A DNA stretch of 64,000 bases from positions 1-64,000 of the forward strand of contig CAVPYN010000005.1 in NCBI GenBank assembly GCA_963709995.1, in the 5' to 3' direction. This document shows, in pieces, positions 36,259 through 44,831 of this stretch; the stretch's first letter is position 1; the number at the start of each line of letters is the position of its first letter. Both the position numbers and the translations under genes were made by a program. The notes below the pieces were generated by a model. It saw nothing but the letters and a program-made list of their open reading frames with translations. It had not been told where the DNA came from and searched no databases. The DNA is from JAUIIK01 sp963709995. Its GTDB lineage: Bacteria > Chloroflexota > Chloroflexia > Thermomicrobiales > CFX8.

Positions 36259-37839
36259 CTAGAACCCCGGCCGGTACTCGCCCCACTCGTCGCGGAGCAC
36301 GGCGCAGATCTGACCAAGGGTCGCGCCAGAGAGCAATGCTTCGCGCATGACGACCAGTAGGTTGCCATCGGAGTTTGCAGCCTGACGAACGCGCTCGCAA
36401 GCGTCGCGCACGGCGCCAGCGTCCTGGGCTTCTTTATAGGCGGTGGTCCGTTCGATCTGCTGGCGCGCCTTGTCCCGATCGCTGCGATGAACCTGGATCT
36501 CAGCCTCTTCGCCACCTTGCTGGAAATTGACCCCGACGATCTTCTGGTCGCCACTCTGGAGGTCCAGTTCCCACTGGTAGGCGCTGGCCCCGATCTGCTC
36601 CTGCATGAAGCCGGACTCGATCGCGGCAACCGCCCCGCCCCGCTCCTCGACCTCGGCAATCAGCTTGAACGCGCGCTCCTCGATCTCGTCGGTCAGCGCC
36701 TCGACCATATAGGAGCCGGCCAGCGGGTCAACCGAATCGGCGACGCCCGTCTCATAGGCGATGATCTGCTGGGTCCTCAGCGCGAGCGTCGCCGCGTCCT
36801 CGGTCGGCAGCGAGAGGGCTTCGTCGTAGCCGTTGGTATGCAACGACTGCGTCCCACCGAGGACAGCGCTGAGCGCCTGCAGCGCAACTCTGACGACATT
36901 GTTCAGCGGCTGCTGGGCGGTCAGCGTCGATCCCCCGGTCTGGGTATGGAAGCGCAGCATCATCGACTTCGGATCCCGGGCGCCGTAGCGCTCCTTCATC
37001 AGCCTGGCCCACATGCGCCGCGCCGCCCGGTACTTCGCCACTTCCTCCAGAAAGTTGAAATGCGCATTGAAGAAGAAGGAGATCCGCGGCGCGAAATCGT
37101 CGATATCGAGCCCTGCGTCGAGGGCAGCATCGACGTACGCCAGGCCGTTCGCCAGCGTGAAGGCGACCTCCTGCACCGCCGTCGAACCGGCCTCGCGGAT
37201 GTGGTAACCGCTGACCGAGATCGTGTTCCAACGTGGAAGCCGCTCGGCGCAGTAGGCAAAGGTGTCGGTCACCAGCCGCATCGAGGGACGCGGTGGGAAG
37301 ATATAGGTGCCGCGAGCGGCGTACTCCTTGAGGATATCGTTCTGGATCGTCCCGCCGAGCCGGGAGAGATCGGCGCCCTGCTCCTCGCCGACGAGCTGGT
37401 ACATCAGCATCAGGATCGCCGCCGGTGCGTTGATCGTCATCGACGTCGTGACCTCATCGAGGTTGATGCCGTCCATCAGTCGCCGCATGTCGTCGAGGGT
37501 GCTGATCGACACCCCGACCAGCCCGACCTCGGCCTGCGCCCGGGGATCGTCGGCGTCGAGCCCAAGCTGGGTCGGCAGGTCGAAGGCGCAGCTGAGGCCC
37601 GTCTGGCCTCGTTCGAGCAGCACCTTGAAGCGCTCGTTCGTTTCCTCCGCCGACCCGAACCCGGCATACTGGCGCATCGTCCAGAGCCGGTCGCGGTACA
37701 TCCGTGGATAGACCCCGCGGGTGTAGGGATACTCCCCCGGCCCAGGCTCCGGCCCCCGGCCCTCGTCCTCATAGACCGTCGGAATCGGAATGCCGGATGT
37801 CGTCGTTCGTTGTTCGATACGTTTTTCGGTCGTTGCCAC
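36259..37839 (-). CDS. Methylmalonyl-CoA mutase, catalytic (alpha) subunit
   Basis: The 526-residue protein covers only the TIM-barrel catalytic domain, without the B12-binding domain, as in two-gene (alpha/alpha-C) mutases. It has YPYTRGVYPRMYRDRLWTMRQ (substrate pocket), GLSCAFDLPTQLG, FHTQTGGSTLT and the closing LSGATLGQI. The YTRG..P.MY pattern fits archaeal-type methylmalonyl-CoA mutase rather than the isobutyryl or hydroxyisobutyryl mutases. It would convert (R)-methylmalonyl-CoA to succinyl-CoA with a cobalamin subunit encoded elsewhere. The epimerase gene at 40849-41286 supports the pathway. Translation begins at GTG 37839. The SDR and alpha/beta hydrolase genes follow on the same strand. 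Confidence 0.92.
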   Translation of the reverse strand: MATTEKRIEQRTTTSGIPIPTVYEDEGRGPEPGPGEYPYTRGVYPRMYRDRLWTMRQYAGFGSAEETNERFKVLLERGQTGLSCAFDLPTQLGLDADDPRAQAEVGLVGVSISTLDDMRRLMDGINLDEVTTSMTINAPAAILMLMYQLVGEEQGADLSRLGGTIQNDILKEYAARGTYIFPPRPSMRLVTDTFAYCAERLPRWNTISVSGYHIREAGSTAVQEVAFTLANGLAYVDAALDAGLDIDDFAPRISFFFNAHFNFLEEVAKYRAARRMWARLMKERYGARDPKSMMLRFHTQTGGSTLTAQQPLNNVVRVALQALSAVLGGTQSLHTNGYDEALSLPTEDAATLALRTQQIIAYETGVADSVDPLAGSYMVEALTDEIEERAFKLIAEVEERGGAVAAIESGFMQEQIGASAYQWELDLQSGDQKIVGVNFQQGGEEAEIQVHRSDRDKARQQIERTTAYKEAQDAGAVRDACERVRQAANSDGNLLVVMREALLSGATLGQICAVLRDEWGEYRPGF

Positions 37840-38099
37840 TAGGGGAACCCCTCGCCACGCTAGGTCGAGTCATGCACCCGGTATTGTAGCGGTCAGGACT
37901 CCTTACTCATGCCACGCCTTAACATGATCATGGACAATGATGATGTAACTCACGAATCGTCCCGAGTGCTGGCGTTGTGTATATCGGAATCCGTGTGCTC
38001 CAAACCCATGTTTCAACCATCCGGCCAGCGCCGCATCATGCCCTGGTACGAGCGCTTCCTGACCGGCGTGCTCATAGCCAAGTGTGTGGAAAGCGGTCC

Positions 38100-38783
38100 A
38101 TGGCTTCGCAAGATTGTGTTCACTTCTACGACCTCCACATTTGGCTGAACCCGTTTGGACTTCAACGAATGGTCATGTTCACACCATTGAGTCCGACTAA
38201 AATCACCCTGCGCATGCGAGAACTTCGCATCGAGGATCACAGCCGTATCCGCTCCAGGGAATATCGAGAATTTGACGGGGCTGTCAGCAGATTCTTCGAT
38301 GAAGCGCCGCGAATGACTACAACGGAGAGAGAAGAAGTACTCGCGAAACTGCTGGCATGGACCCCTTCGCGGCGGCGCGGTAGTTCTCCTGCCAGAGGTA
38401 CGGCATCGCCAAGCGGTCTGGACCTGCAACTGTATTACCCCGATTCGCGACGTCTCGAGGTGCGCTACGAAGAACGGCCGGGAGGAACGGTCCTACACCT
38501 GAAGCTCGCGACACCCGTCTCTGCGATGTGGAGCTGGCAGTGGTTGTTCATGGTTCCGTACTTGACATACCTCTTCGTCCCGGATCTGTTCGATGGGCGG
38601 ACACGGACCTTTTCGCGGTCCATCTTGATCGAGTCGTTGTTCTACCTTGGAGGTGCATTCTTGCTGGCGCTGTACATCTCCTACCTGATCATCAATCGCT
38701 GGCGGAGGCGCAATGACCTCTTCGGCTATCGCGATTTTCTCGTCGAGACGCTTGAAGCGCGCGAGATCGGTACTCGCCGATGA
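38100..38783 (+). CDS. Tandem membrane-protein family, copy 1
   Basis: I do not recognise this family. The 227-residue product (ATG 38100, GGAAAG seven bases upstream) opens with a box seen in all three tandem copies: FYDLHIWLNPFG, then TPLSPTKI. A helical stretch and a strand-rich region (GLDLQLYY, LEVRYEE, TVLHLKL) follow. Two hydrophobic segments (about residues 146-163 and 178-203) come next, with a short basic tail RWRRRND and a final FLVETLEAREIG. The last four bases overlap the start of copy 2 (ATGA). There is no signal peptide, so the N-terminal domain is probably cytoplasmic. It is divergent from the methylmalonyl-CoA mutase gene, with 260 bp between them. Confidence 0.75.
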   Translation: MASQDCVHFYDLHIWLNPFGLQRMVMFTPLSPTKITLRMRELRIEDHSRIRSREYREFDGAVSRFFDEAPRMTTTEREEVLAKLLAWTPSRRRGSSPARGTASPSGLDLQLYYPDSRRLEVRYEERPGGTVLHLKLATPVSAMWSWQWLFMVPYLTYLFVPDLFDGRTRTFSRSILIESLFYLGGAFLLALYISYLIINRWRRRNDLFGYRDFLVETLEAREIGTRR

Positions 38784-39502
38784 CTGCTCAGCCGTTCACG
38801 CAAGTTACACCCGGCGACCAGGTCCGTTTCTACCAGCTTGACCGCTGGCTGCATCCGTTTGCACGCGAGCGGGCAACTCTGTTTACTCGCCTGAATCCAG
38901 ACGAGATCAGGGACAGACTGTGGCCCTACTGGGATCATGCGTACGAGCCGGACGGAAGGAAGGAACTCCGCCAGTTCGCTGATGGATTGGTTGTGTTTCT
39001 GGCGGCTCTGCCAGGGATGACCGGTGAGGAAAGAGCAAGCAGGTTGGAGGATCTCGGCCGGATACTACGCGACGGCGGCGCAGTTGGTGTGCTGCTGCAG
39101 GGCACGGCGCACCCCGGGGGCTTCAAACTATGGAATGAAACGAACGAGTCTGTTTCGTTGCGCGCAACCTACCGAACAGAGACACATGGAACAACACTGG
39201 ATGTCGACGTCGGGCCGGACAGTCCCGCCCGACGTCTCGAAAGCCTGATCTTGTCGCTCATTCCGGCCTGGGCTGTCTTATCGATCACTCTGACGGGATT
39301 CCTGTCTCCCTCCTCTAGCCTCCTCCCGACAGTCCTCTTCCGCTTGTTTCTCTAGTTCATGTTCGGAGTGTTCCTGTTGTTTCAGGGAATCGTTGTTCTT
39401 GTGATCGTCGTTTCGAATTGGCTCCACCGCAACGACTTCGCAATGATCATGGCATTCCTCGCTGACATCATCGAGACCGGAGAGATCGGGGAAGCGACGT
39501 GA
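38780..39502 (+). pseudogene. Tandem membrane-protein family, copy 2, with in-frame TAG
   Basis: The frame starts at ATG 38780 inside the stop of copy 1 and continues to TGA at 39500-39502, broken only by TAG at 39353-39355. The first box is FYQLDRWLHPFA with TRLNPDEI. The strand-rich region is GGFKLWN, VSLRATY and TTLDVDV. A first membrane segment at about 160-178 precedes the TAG, and the second membrane segment (FLLFQGIVVLVIVVSNWL) with the tail HRND and IIETGEIGEAT follows it. These match copy 1 in order, so the region after TAG is truly part of the gene. As written, the product loses the second membrane helix and tail. Function unknown. Confidence 0.72.
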
Positions 39503-39604
39503 GCAGCACGCGGCTGAACCTGACATCCGCCCGGTCCAGTTCCGCCACTAGCTCAACCCGCCCATCAAACGCAACCTCATGGCCGGGAACATAGGCAAGG
39601 CATA

Positions 39605-40206
39605 ATGAAGACCGACAACAATCCACACTTCCACGACGCACTCCGCTGGCTCAATCCGGTCGCCAAGCAGCATCCGACGATGACGACACCATTGACCCCA
39701 CGCGAGATCGAGGATAAGCTGCGCCCGCTTTCTTTCAGCTACCGATGGGGCCATCTGCCGCACAATGTGCTGCATGGCTCATTGTCCACGGACGGCTTTG
39801 TTCTCCAGCGAAATATGTTCCAGCAGCCTCGCCTGACTGGAAAGTATCACGATCGTCCCTCGGAGACCGGTATCGAACTGAACCTGAGCAGGTCGTGGAG
39901 TGGATAGGAATGATTTCCTGGATTTGGAATCTGGTCGCCTGGCCCTATCTCGTTATCGTTCTATTCTCCCGGCTCTTCTCCAGTGGGGCGGTCGATGCCG
40001 TTTTCTCGCTGTCCTACGATGAACTCTGGGTATCTGACCGGCGAGAGCTCGACCAACCCGCGATAGCTCTCGCCATGGTCATCCTCGGTGTCGCAAACAT
40101 CGCAATCTACATCGTCAAATGCATTCGTAGCCGATCTGACCTCGCTTTCTACAGGGGATTTCTGACCGGCAACATCGACGCTCGGGACTGGAGACGATCT
40201 TCCTGA
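39605..40206 (+). pseudogene. Tandem membrane-protein family, copy 3, frameshifted
   Basis: The first frame (ATG 39605) carries the family box ALRWLNPVA with TPLTPREIEDKL and the strand-rich region (GSLSTDGFVLQ, TGIELNLS). It stops at TAG 39905-39907. The second frame picks up with MISWIWNLVAWPYLVIVLF, a second membrane segment AIALAMVILGVANIAIYIV, and the tail RSRSDLAFYRGFLTGNIDARDW. One missing base near 39900 explains the break. Layout equals copies 1 and 2 (about 200 residues). It lies 102 bases after copy 2. All three copies differ widely in sequence, so the triplication is old even though copies 2 and 3 carry fresh-looking lesions. Confidence 0.7.
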
Positions 40207-40275
40207 CTCTACCGGCAGATGTAACCTTGCCTCCTCCCACCGCATCTAATAGACAATGAAGGGAGTGCAATCATC

Positions 40276-40680
40276 ATGACTGCCACGTATAAGACGAGCT
40301 ACGGGATCGGCACCGACGTAGAGATGTCCTACGAGGAGGCCGTCGAGAAGGTCACCGAGGCGTTGAAAAGCGAGGGCTTCGGCGTCCTGACGACGATCGA
40401 CGTCCAGAAGACGCTCAAGGAGAAAATCGACGTCGACCGGCCTCGCTACGTGATCCTCGGCGCGTGCAACCCACAATTCGCCCACCAGGCGCTCGAAGCC
40501 GAGCCGGACATCGGCCTGCTGCTGCCCTGCAACGTTGTCGTCTACGAGCAGGACGGCAAGACCAGAGTCGCGGCGATGGATCCAGAGGCGGCGCTCAGAC
40601 TATCCGGAAATCCAGACGTGGAGCCGATGGCCCGTGAAGTTCGCCAGCGGATCGAGCGAGTGATCGACAAACTCCGGTAG
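40276..40680 (+). CDS. DUF302-domain protein
   Basis: The 134-residue protein is a clean DUF302 member: EEAVEKVTEALKSEGFGVLTTIDVQKTLKEKI, then YVILGACNPQFAHQALEAEPDIGLLLPCNVVVYE (quoted here as its GACNP and LLPCNVVV motifs). The conserved Cys of GACNP and of LLPCN are both present. The family has a TATA-box-binding-protein-like fold; its function is unknown, with proposed lipid, redox or metal roles. GAAGGGAG before the ATG supports the start. The gene is transcribed alone and ends at a candidate bidirectional terminator. Confidence 0.9.
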   Translation: MTATYKTSYGIGTDVEMSYEEAVEKVTEALKSEGFGVLTTIDVQKTLKEKIDVDRPRYVILGACNPQFAHQALEAEPDIGLLLPCNVVVYEQDGKTRVAAMDPEAALRLSGNPDVEPMAREVRQRIERVIDKLR

Positions 40681-40718
40681 GTCTCCCGGCACGCCCGTAT
40701 CAGACAGCAGTTACCTTG

Positions 40719-40745
40719 GAAGGGGGGAGTTCGTCTCCTCCCTTC
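40719..40745 (+). terminator. Hairpin between convergent DUF302 and epimerase genes
   Basis: Eleven-base arms GAAGGGGGGAG and CTCCTCCCTTC pair with one G-U wobble around a 5-base loop TTCGT. It begins 39 bases after the DUF302 stop and lies about 100 bases beyond the epimerase stop on the other strand. The downstream tail (TCTCTCG) is only partly T-rich, so strength is uncertain, but its place between convergent genes fits termination. Confidence 0.55.
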
Positions 40746-40848
40746 TCTCGTGCCGCATGGATGGATGCATCCTCGGATGGAAACAGGCTCCGCCCTAGAT
40801 AGCGTCGAACACCCGCTAGTCTTGAGCGAAAGCGCCAACCTCGCCCGC

Positions 40849-41286
40849 CTACGTTGCGACGCTGCGGCGCTCGACCAACTCAGTGAGGACGCCACCACAT
40901 GCGCGGGGGTGGATGAAGGCGACGAGCCAGTCGTGGAAGCCGGTCCGCGGGGCGTCGTCGATCAGTTCAACTCCCCGCCGGGATAACGCTTCAAGTGTCG
41001 CGCTCAGGTCATCGACGAGGTAGGCCACGTGGTGGAATCCAGGCCCGCGCGACGCCAGAAAGCGGCCGATGCCGCTGTCGTAGTCGATCGGCGCAAGCAG
41101 CTCGATCCAGCTCTCCCCGGCACGGATGGGCACGATGTCAACGTTCTGGGATTCAACACGCACCGCTTCCCCCGGCTCGAAGCCCATTGCCCGGTATGAC
41201 GCCACCGCAGCAGCGAGATCACCGGTAACGATGCCGATGTGATGGATTGGCCCTGGCGGTGTAAAGCCGCCGTTCACGCTACGCAT
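40849..41286 (-). CDS. Methylmalonyl-CoA epimerase (VOC superfamily)
   Basis: The 145-residue protein has the paired beta-alpha-beta-beta-beta units of the vicinal-oxygen-chelate fold. It shows the epimerase pattern: HHIGIVTGDLAAAVASYRAMG, then ELLAPID, a central GFHHVAYLVDDL and a terminal IHPRACGGVLTEL ending in the metal-binding Glu. It interconverts (S)- and (R)-methylmalonyl-CoA for the mutase encoded at 36259-37839. Its ATG shares one base with the stop of the PBP2 gene (TGATG), so it is translationally coupled to the wall-elongation operon, an odd partner for propionate metabolism. Confidence 0.88.
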   Translation of the reverse strand: MRSVNGGFTPPGPIHHIGIVTGDLAAAVASYRAMGFEPGEAVRVESQNVDIVPIRAGESWIELLAPIDYDSGIGRFLASRGPGFHHVAYLVDDLSATLEALSRRGVELIDDAPRTGFHDWLVAFIHPRACGGVLTELVERRSVAT

Positions 41287-43541
41287 CAGGCAAGTTGAAA
41301 ATAGGCTTTGAGGATGTCGTTGGTAACCGGACCGGCATAGATCGAGCCCGCGTCGCCACTGACGATCAAGACGGCCACGGCGATCTCCGGGTTCTCATAG
41401 GGGCCAAACGCGGTGAACCAGGCGTGCGAGAGCTTGTAGCGGCCATCGACCGCGATGCCATACTCCGCCGTGCCGCTCTTGCCGGCGATTGGTGGATCGG
41501 AGAAGGTGATCGGCTTCTGGCCGGTGCCACTGGTGATCGTGCGGCGCATCCCGAGTCGAACAGTCTCGATGTGCTCCGGTTTGATATCCAGCTTGCGCAG
41601 TTCCTGTGGACCGTACTCCCGGAAGACCGTTCCATCCTCCCGTACAATCGCTTTCACCAGACGCGGGCGCCAGAGCGTGCCGCCATTGGCGATCGCGGCG
41701 GTCGCGTTCAACATCTGGAGAGGCGTCATCAAGAGATGCCCCTGACCAATGGAAACGTTGATCGTGTCGCCGACGGACCAGAACTCGCCATCGAACGTCT
41801 TTCGTAACCAATCTGGAGTCGGCACGAGACCTTCGGCCTCGCCAGCAAGCTCAATGCCGGTCGCGGCGCCAAGCCCGAATTCCTCCCGCAGCCCGCTGGC
41901 GATGCGATCGATTCCAAGCCCATTGAAATAGTGGCGCTCGGTGTCCCCGGGGTTGTAGTAGTGCAGAAAATCCGCGTTCGGGAAATCAGCCTCATCGGGC
42001 TTGTCGTGCGGGGCGCCCACGTTATAAAAGAAGACATCGCAGGAGTCAGCGATTGCGGAGTAGACATTGACTTTTCCGTGTCCAGGCTCTCCTACCCAGC
42101 AAACGTAGTCATTCCCCTGGGATTCGTCCCATGACCAGGGAACTCGCAGCCGCCCCTTGCATTCGAACTCGGTTTCGGTGTTGATGACCTCTTCGTGTAA
42201 CCCGATGGAGGCCATGAAGGGCTTGAAGACGGAGCCGGGGGCGTAGGTCCCACTGATCGCCCGATTGAGCAACGGATCGTTCGGATCATTGATCAGCTTG
42301 GAAAACTCCACGTCAGTCATGCCATCAATAAACTTCTGGTTGTCAAACGTCGGCAGAGAAACCATGCCGATGATCTCACCGTCTCGCGGATTCATCGCAA
42401 TCGCGACACCAGCAGTAACCGGCTCGCGATCCTCCTCAAGCGCGCTCCGGTTCGCGAACTCGATTCCTCGTTGGAGAGCGTCGGTCATCTTCTGCTGGAA
42501 GTCACGGTCGAGCGTAAGCTGAACGCTCAAGCCGGAGACCGGCTCCCGCCGTCGCTCCAGCAGCTCGAATCGTTCGACGCCCTGAGAGTCAACCTGCACC
42601 CAGCGGCCCCCTTTTGCGCCGCGCAACTCCTGCTCTAACGCCTCCTCAACCCCGCCGCGTCCTTTGACGTCGTTGCGTTCGTAGACCGGCGTTCCACTCA
42701 CTGTGGTCGCTGCCTGGTATTCCTCCTCGGTGATCGGACCGACGTAGCCGAGGATATGCGAGAAACTGGTGCCGCCGGAATACCGCCGGACCATGTCATC
42801 GTCGTCAACCTGGACGCCAGGAAGATAGACCGCGTTCGCTCCCAGTGCCAGAGCGACCTCGCGATCGACATCCCGTTTTACGACCATCGGTATGTCGTCA
42901 GAGATGTGGGTGGCGATCTGAAACTCGAGGACGGTCAATGCTCGCAATCCCGGAATGTCGCTGCGCTCTTCCACGAACGCATCGGCATCGCTGGCGGACA
43001 ATTTGTCCTTGAGCATCACCATCGTCGTGCCCGGTATGCTGAGCCGCGCCATGATGACGTCTTTGTCGATACCGTCCATACGCTTCGACAACGTATCGAC
43101 AATCGCCGCCTCGGTGCCAAGCGGCATCTCCCGGCGATCGAGAACGACCGCATAACCAAGCTGGAGCGTTTCCTCGACGACGGTGAGAACTTCGATCCTT
43201 TTGTCCTCGTCGTTGGGAAGGCGTTCGGGAACAATCCGCACCGTCCAACTCCGGCGGTTCTCAGCGAGCGGCTGGCCGGAGCGGTCGAGAATTCGCCCGC
43301 GAGCGGACTTGAGCCGTTCGAATTTCAAGATGTTTCCGGTGACGACGTCCTCAAACTCGTTGCCTCGCGCAATCTGCATCTGCCAGAGTTTCCCGGCAAG
43401 CGCGGCGAAGCCCAGGCCAACGCCACCGCGCAAGAGCAGCAAGCGGCGGGAAATCAGCCGCTCGTCCTCCTTGCTTGGCGCTTCGTCTTTGCGCTTCCCG
43501 GTCTCGGGCGGAAGCTGTAGCGTCTTCTTTCTACGAAACAC
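41286..43541 (-). CDS. mrdA: Penicillin-binding protein 2 (elongasome transpeptidase)
   Basis: The 751-residue protein has a short cytoplasmic tail, one membrane anchor (about residues 32-50) and the PBP dimerisation region (SARGRILDRSGQPLAENR). A transpeptidase domain follows, with the active-site SxxK in YAPGSVFKPF, the PBP2-type SCD motif (ADSCDVFFYN) and KSG in AGKSGTAEYG. It cross-links peptidoglycan with RodA during side-wall growth. It overlaps mreD by 11 bases and the epimerase gene by one base, and lies at the end of the mreB-to-mreD cluster, as in many bacteria. The length is typical for Chloroflexota and Actinobacteria-like forms with an insertion before the catalytic domain. Confidence 0.93.
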   Translation of the reverse strand: MFRRKKTLQLPPETGKRKDEAPSKEDERLISRRLLLLRGGVGLGFAALAGKLWQMQIARGNEFEDVVTGNILKFERLKSARGRILDRSGQPLAENRRSWTVRIVPERLPNDEDKRIEVLTVVEETLQLGYAVVLDRREMPLGTEAAIVDTLSKRMDGIDKDVIMARLSIPGTTMVMLKDKLSASDADAFVEERSDIPGLRALTVLEFQIATHISDDIPMVVKRDVDREVALALGANAVYLPGVQVDDDDMVRRYSGGTSFSHILGYVGPITEEEYQAATTVSGTPVYERNDVKGRGGVEEALEQELRGAKGGRWVQVDSQGVERFELLERRREPVSGLSVQLTLDRDFQQKMTDALQRGIEFANRSALEEDREPVTAGVAIAMNPRDGEIIGMVSLPTFDNQKFIDGMTDVEFSKLINDPNDPLLNRAISGTYAPGSVFKPFMASIGLHEEVINTETEFECKGRLRVPWSWDESQGNDYVCWVGEPGHGKVNVYSAIADSCDVFFYNVGAPHDKPDEADFPNADFLHYYNPGDTERHYFNGLGIDRIASGLREEFGLGAATGIELAGEAEGLVPTPDWLRKTFDGEFWSVGDTINVSIGQGHLLMTPLQMLNATAAIANGGTLWRPRLVKAIVREDGTVFREYGPQELRKLDIKPEHIETVRLGMRRTITSGTGQKPITFSDPPIAGKSGTAEYGIAVDGRYKLSHAWFTAFGPYENPEIAVAVLIVSGDAGSIYAGPVTNDILKAYFQLA

Positions 43542-44022
43542 GGCTCGGCGTCACCCGTTCCACAATCAGCACGACCAGATAAATCAACGGGACGACCAGA
43601 ACGTTCAGGAAGGCCATCAGCAATAACAAGCGCATCCTCGCCAGAAGCAGTACGGCGTCGCCCCGCAGCGCGTCGAGCACAATCATAAGCATGCCCGCCC
43701 CGATCGTCGCCACGATGACCGCGACGATTGGCAAGATTGCCCCCGACCGGAATAACCTGCCTCGCACGGCCCAGCCCGCCAGCGCCACCAACATGAATGG
43801 TAACGCGTGGATTCCAAGCGGGTCGAGGGTCAGCATATCGAACCAGAGACCCAGGCCAAATGCCCAGATCAGCCCTTCTTCCAGGCTGTGGTTGGCGCTC
43901 CAGACGAGCAACAGCACCAGCGCGACGTTCGGCACCACCGGGATCAGATCGACGGCTTGCAGGAAGGTCGCCTGGACAAGCGCGGCGCTCATCAGAAGCA
44001 GCGCGAAGAGCAACCGGTTCAT
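43531..44022 (-). CDS. mreD: Rod shape-determining protein MreD
   Basis: The 163-residue protein is almost wholly hydrophobic, with five or six membrane helices. It shows the MreD pattern: ALLLMSAALVQATFL at the start, NHSLEEGLIWAFGLGLWFDMLTLDPLGIHAL in the middle (motifs GLWFDML and LGIHAL), and a late VPLIYL helix. MreD helps hold MreC, PBP2 and RodA in the membrane. I chose the ATG at 44022; the frame continues upstream without family similarity. It overlaps mrdA by 11 bases and follows the phosphoesterase gene by 16 bases, so all belong to one transcript. Confidence 0.88.
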   Translation of the reverse strand: MNRLLFALLLMSAALVQATFLQAVDLIPVVPNVALVLLLVWSANHSLEEGLIWAFGLGLWFDMLTLDPLGIHALPFMLVALAGWAVRGRLFRSGAILPIVAVIVATIGAGMLMIVLDALRGDAVLLLARMRLLLLMAFLNVLVVPLIYLVVLIVERVTPSRVS

Positions 44023-44038
44023 GGTCGAATCCGAGGAA

Positions 44039-44794
44039 TTACGCTGAAGCAGTGCGAACGGCCCGCGCTGCGCCAGCAGCGCCCGGCATGTCAGACGCTT
44101 CCAGATCACGCGCGTACGCCTCGTTGTCGTAGGCCACGCGAACGTGCTCGATCGACCAGCCGGAGCCGTCGTCGGTAGCGATGGCGAAGCAGGGCCGTGG
44201 ATCGCCGTCAAACGGAACTCCAGTTGCGCCAATGCAGGCGATGATGCGTCCGTCGATCTCCTGTAGATAGGCATGGTGAATGTGGCCGTAGAGCAGGACA
44301 TCCGCTCCGCCTTTGTCGAGCATCTCACGTTTCGCTTCGTCGTCATCGTTCGCTCGAACCGCTGGATGGGCGCTCCAGGGGGTGGCGTGAACAAACTTCA
44401 GGCTCTGCCCGCTGGGTCCTTCAGCGTCCCAATCGAGCGGCATCCCAGCCAGGAAGTCGATCATGCGCCCATCAAGGCGAGCAACAGCCCATTGATCGCG
44501 CGCCGCCAACTCCGGCCCATGCTCCATCTCGGGTGGGCAATTCTGAACCGGTATCTTGCCGTCCGTCGCCGCCTGAACGATCCACTCATCGGTGTTGCCA
44601 CGCACGCAGGGCCAGCCAAGCGACTGCATCTTGCCGACACACTCTGCCGGGTAGAGCCCATTGAAGGCGTAATCACCGCCGCCGATGATCGCGTCAAATG
44701 GTCCCCGGCGCTCCAGCTCACCCAGAACCGCCTCCAGGGCCGGCAGGTTGCCATGCACATCGGAGACGAAAGCTATGCGTTGAATATCACTCAT
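44039..44794 (-). CDS. Metallophosphoesterase (YfcE/MJ0936-like)
   Basis: The 251-residue cytoplasmic protein has the calcineurin-like motif set: SDVHGNLPALEAVL (D-x-H), GGGDYAFNG (GD), RGNTDEW (GN-D), FVHATPW and YGHIHHAY (GH-x-H). These five blocks form the di-metal centre of small phosphodiesterases. GAGGAG before the ATG supports the start. It sits between gatD and mreD inside the wall cluster, which suggests a link to wall precursor or nucleotide turnover, although members of this family are broad phosphodiesterases. It has an Ala-rich C-terminal tail of about 25 residues. Confidence 0.88.
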   Translation of the reverse strand: MSDIQRIAFVSDVHGNLPALEAVLGELERRGPFDAIIGGGDYAFNGLYPAECVGKMQSLGWPCVRGNTDEWIVQAATDGKIPVQNCPPEMEHGPELAARDQWAVARLDGRMIDFLAGMPLDWDAEGPSGQSLKFVHATPWSAHPAVRANDDDEAKREMLDKGGADVLLYGHIHHAYLQEIDGRIIACIGATGVPFDGDPRPCFAIATDDGSGWSIEHVRVAYDNEAYARDLEASDMPGAAGAARAVRTASA

Positions 44795-44831
44795 CAGATC
44801 TCCTCATCAGATCGGCCGGGAAAGCCCGGCA

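Noticed and set aside
36487..37842. 451-codon plus-strand frame opposite methylmalonyl-CoA mutase
   Set aside because: Antisense shadow of a fully supported mutase gene; no motif and biased composition.
16187..39502. Reassignment of UAG to a sense codon
   Set aside because: Many apparently intact genes in the window end with TAG (for example at 7570, 9187, 10481, 13016 and 47000), so TAG is an ordinary stop here.
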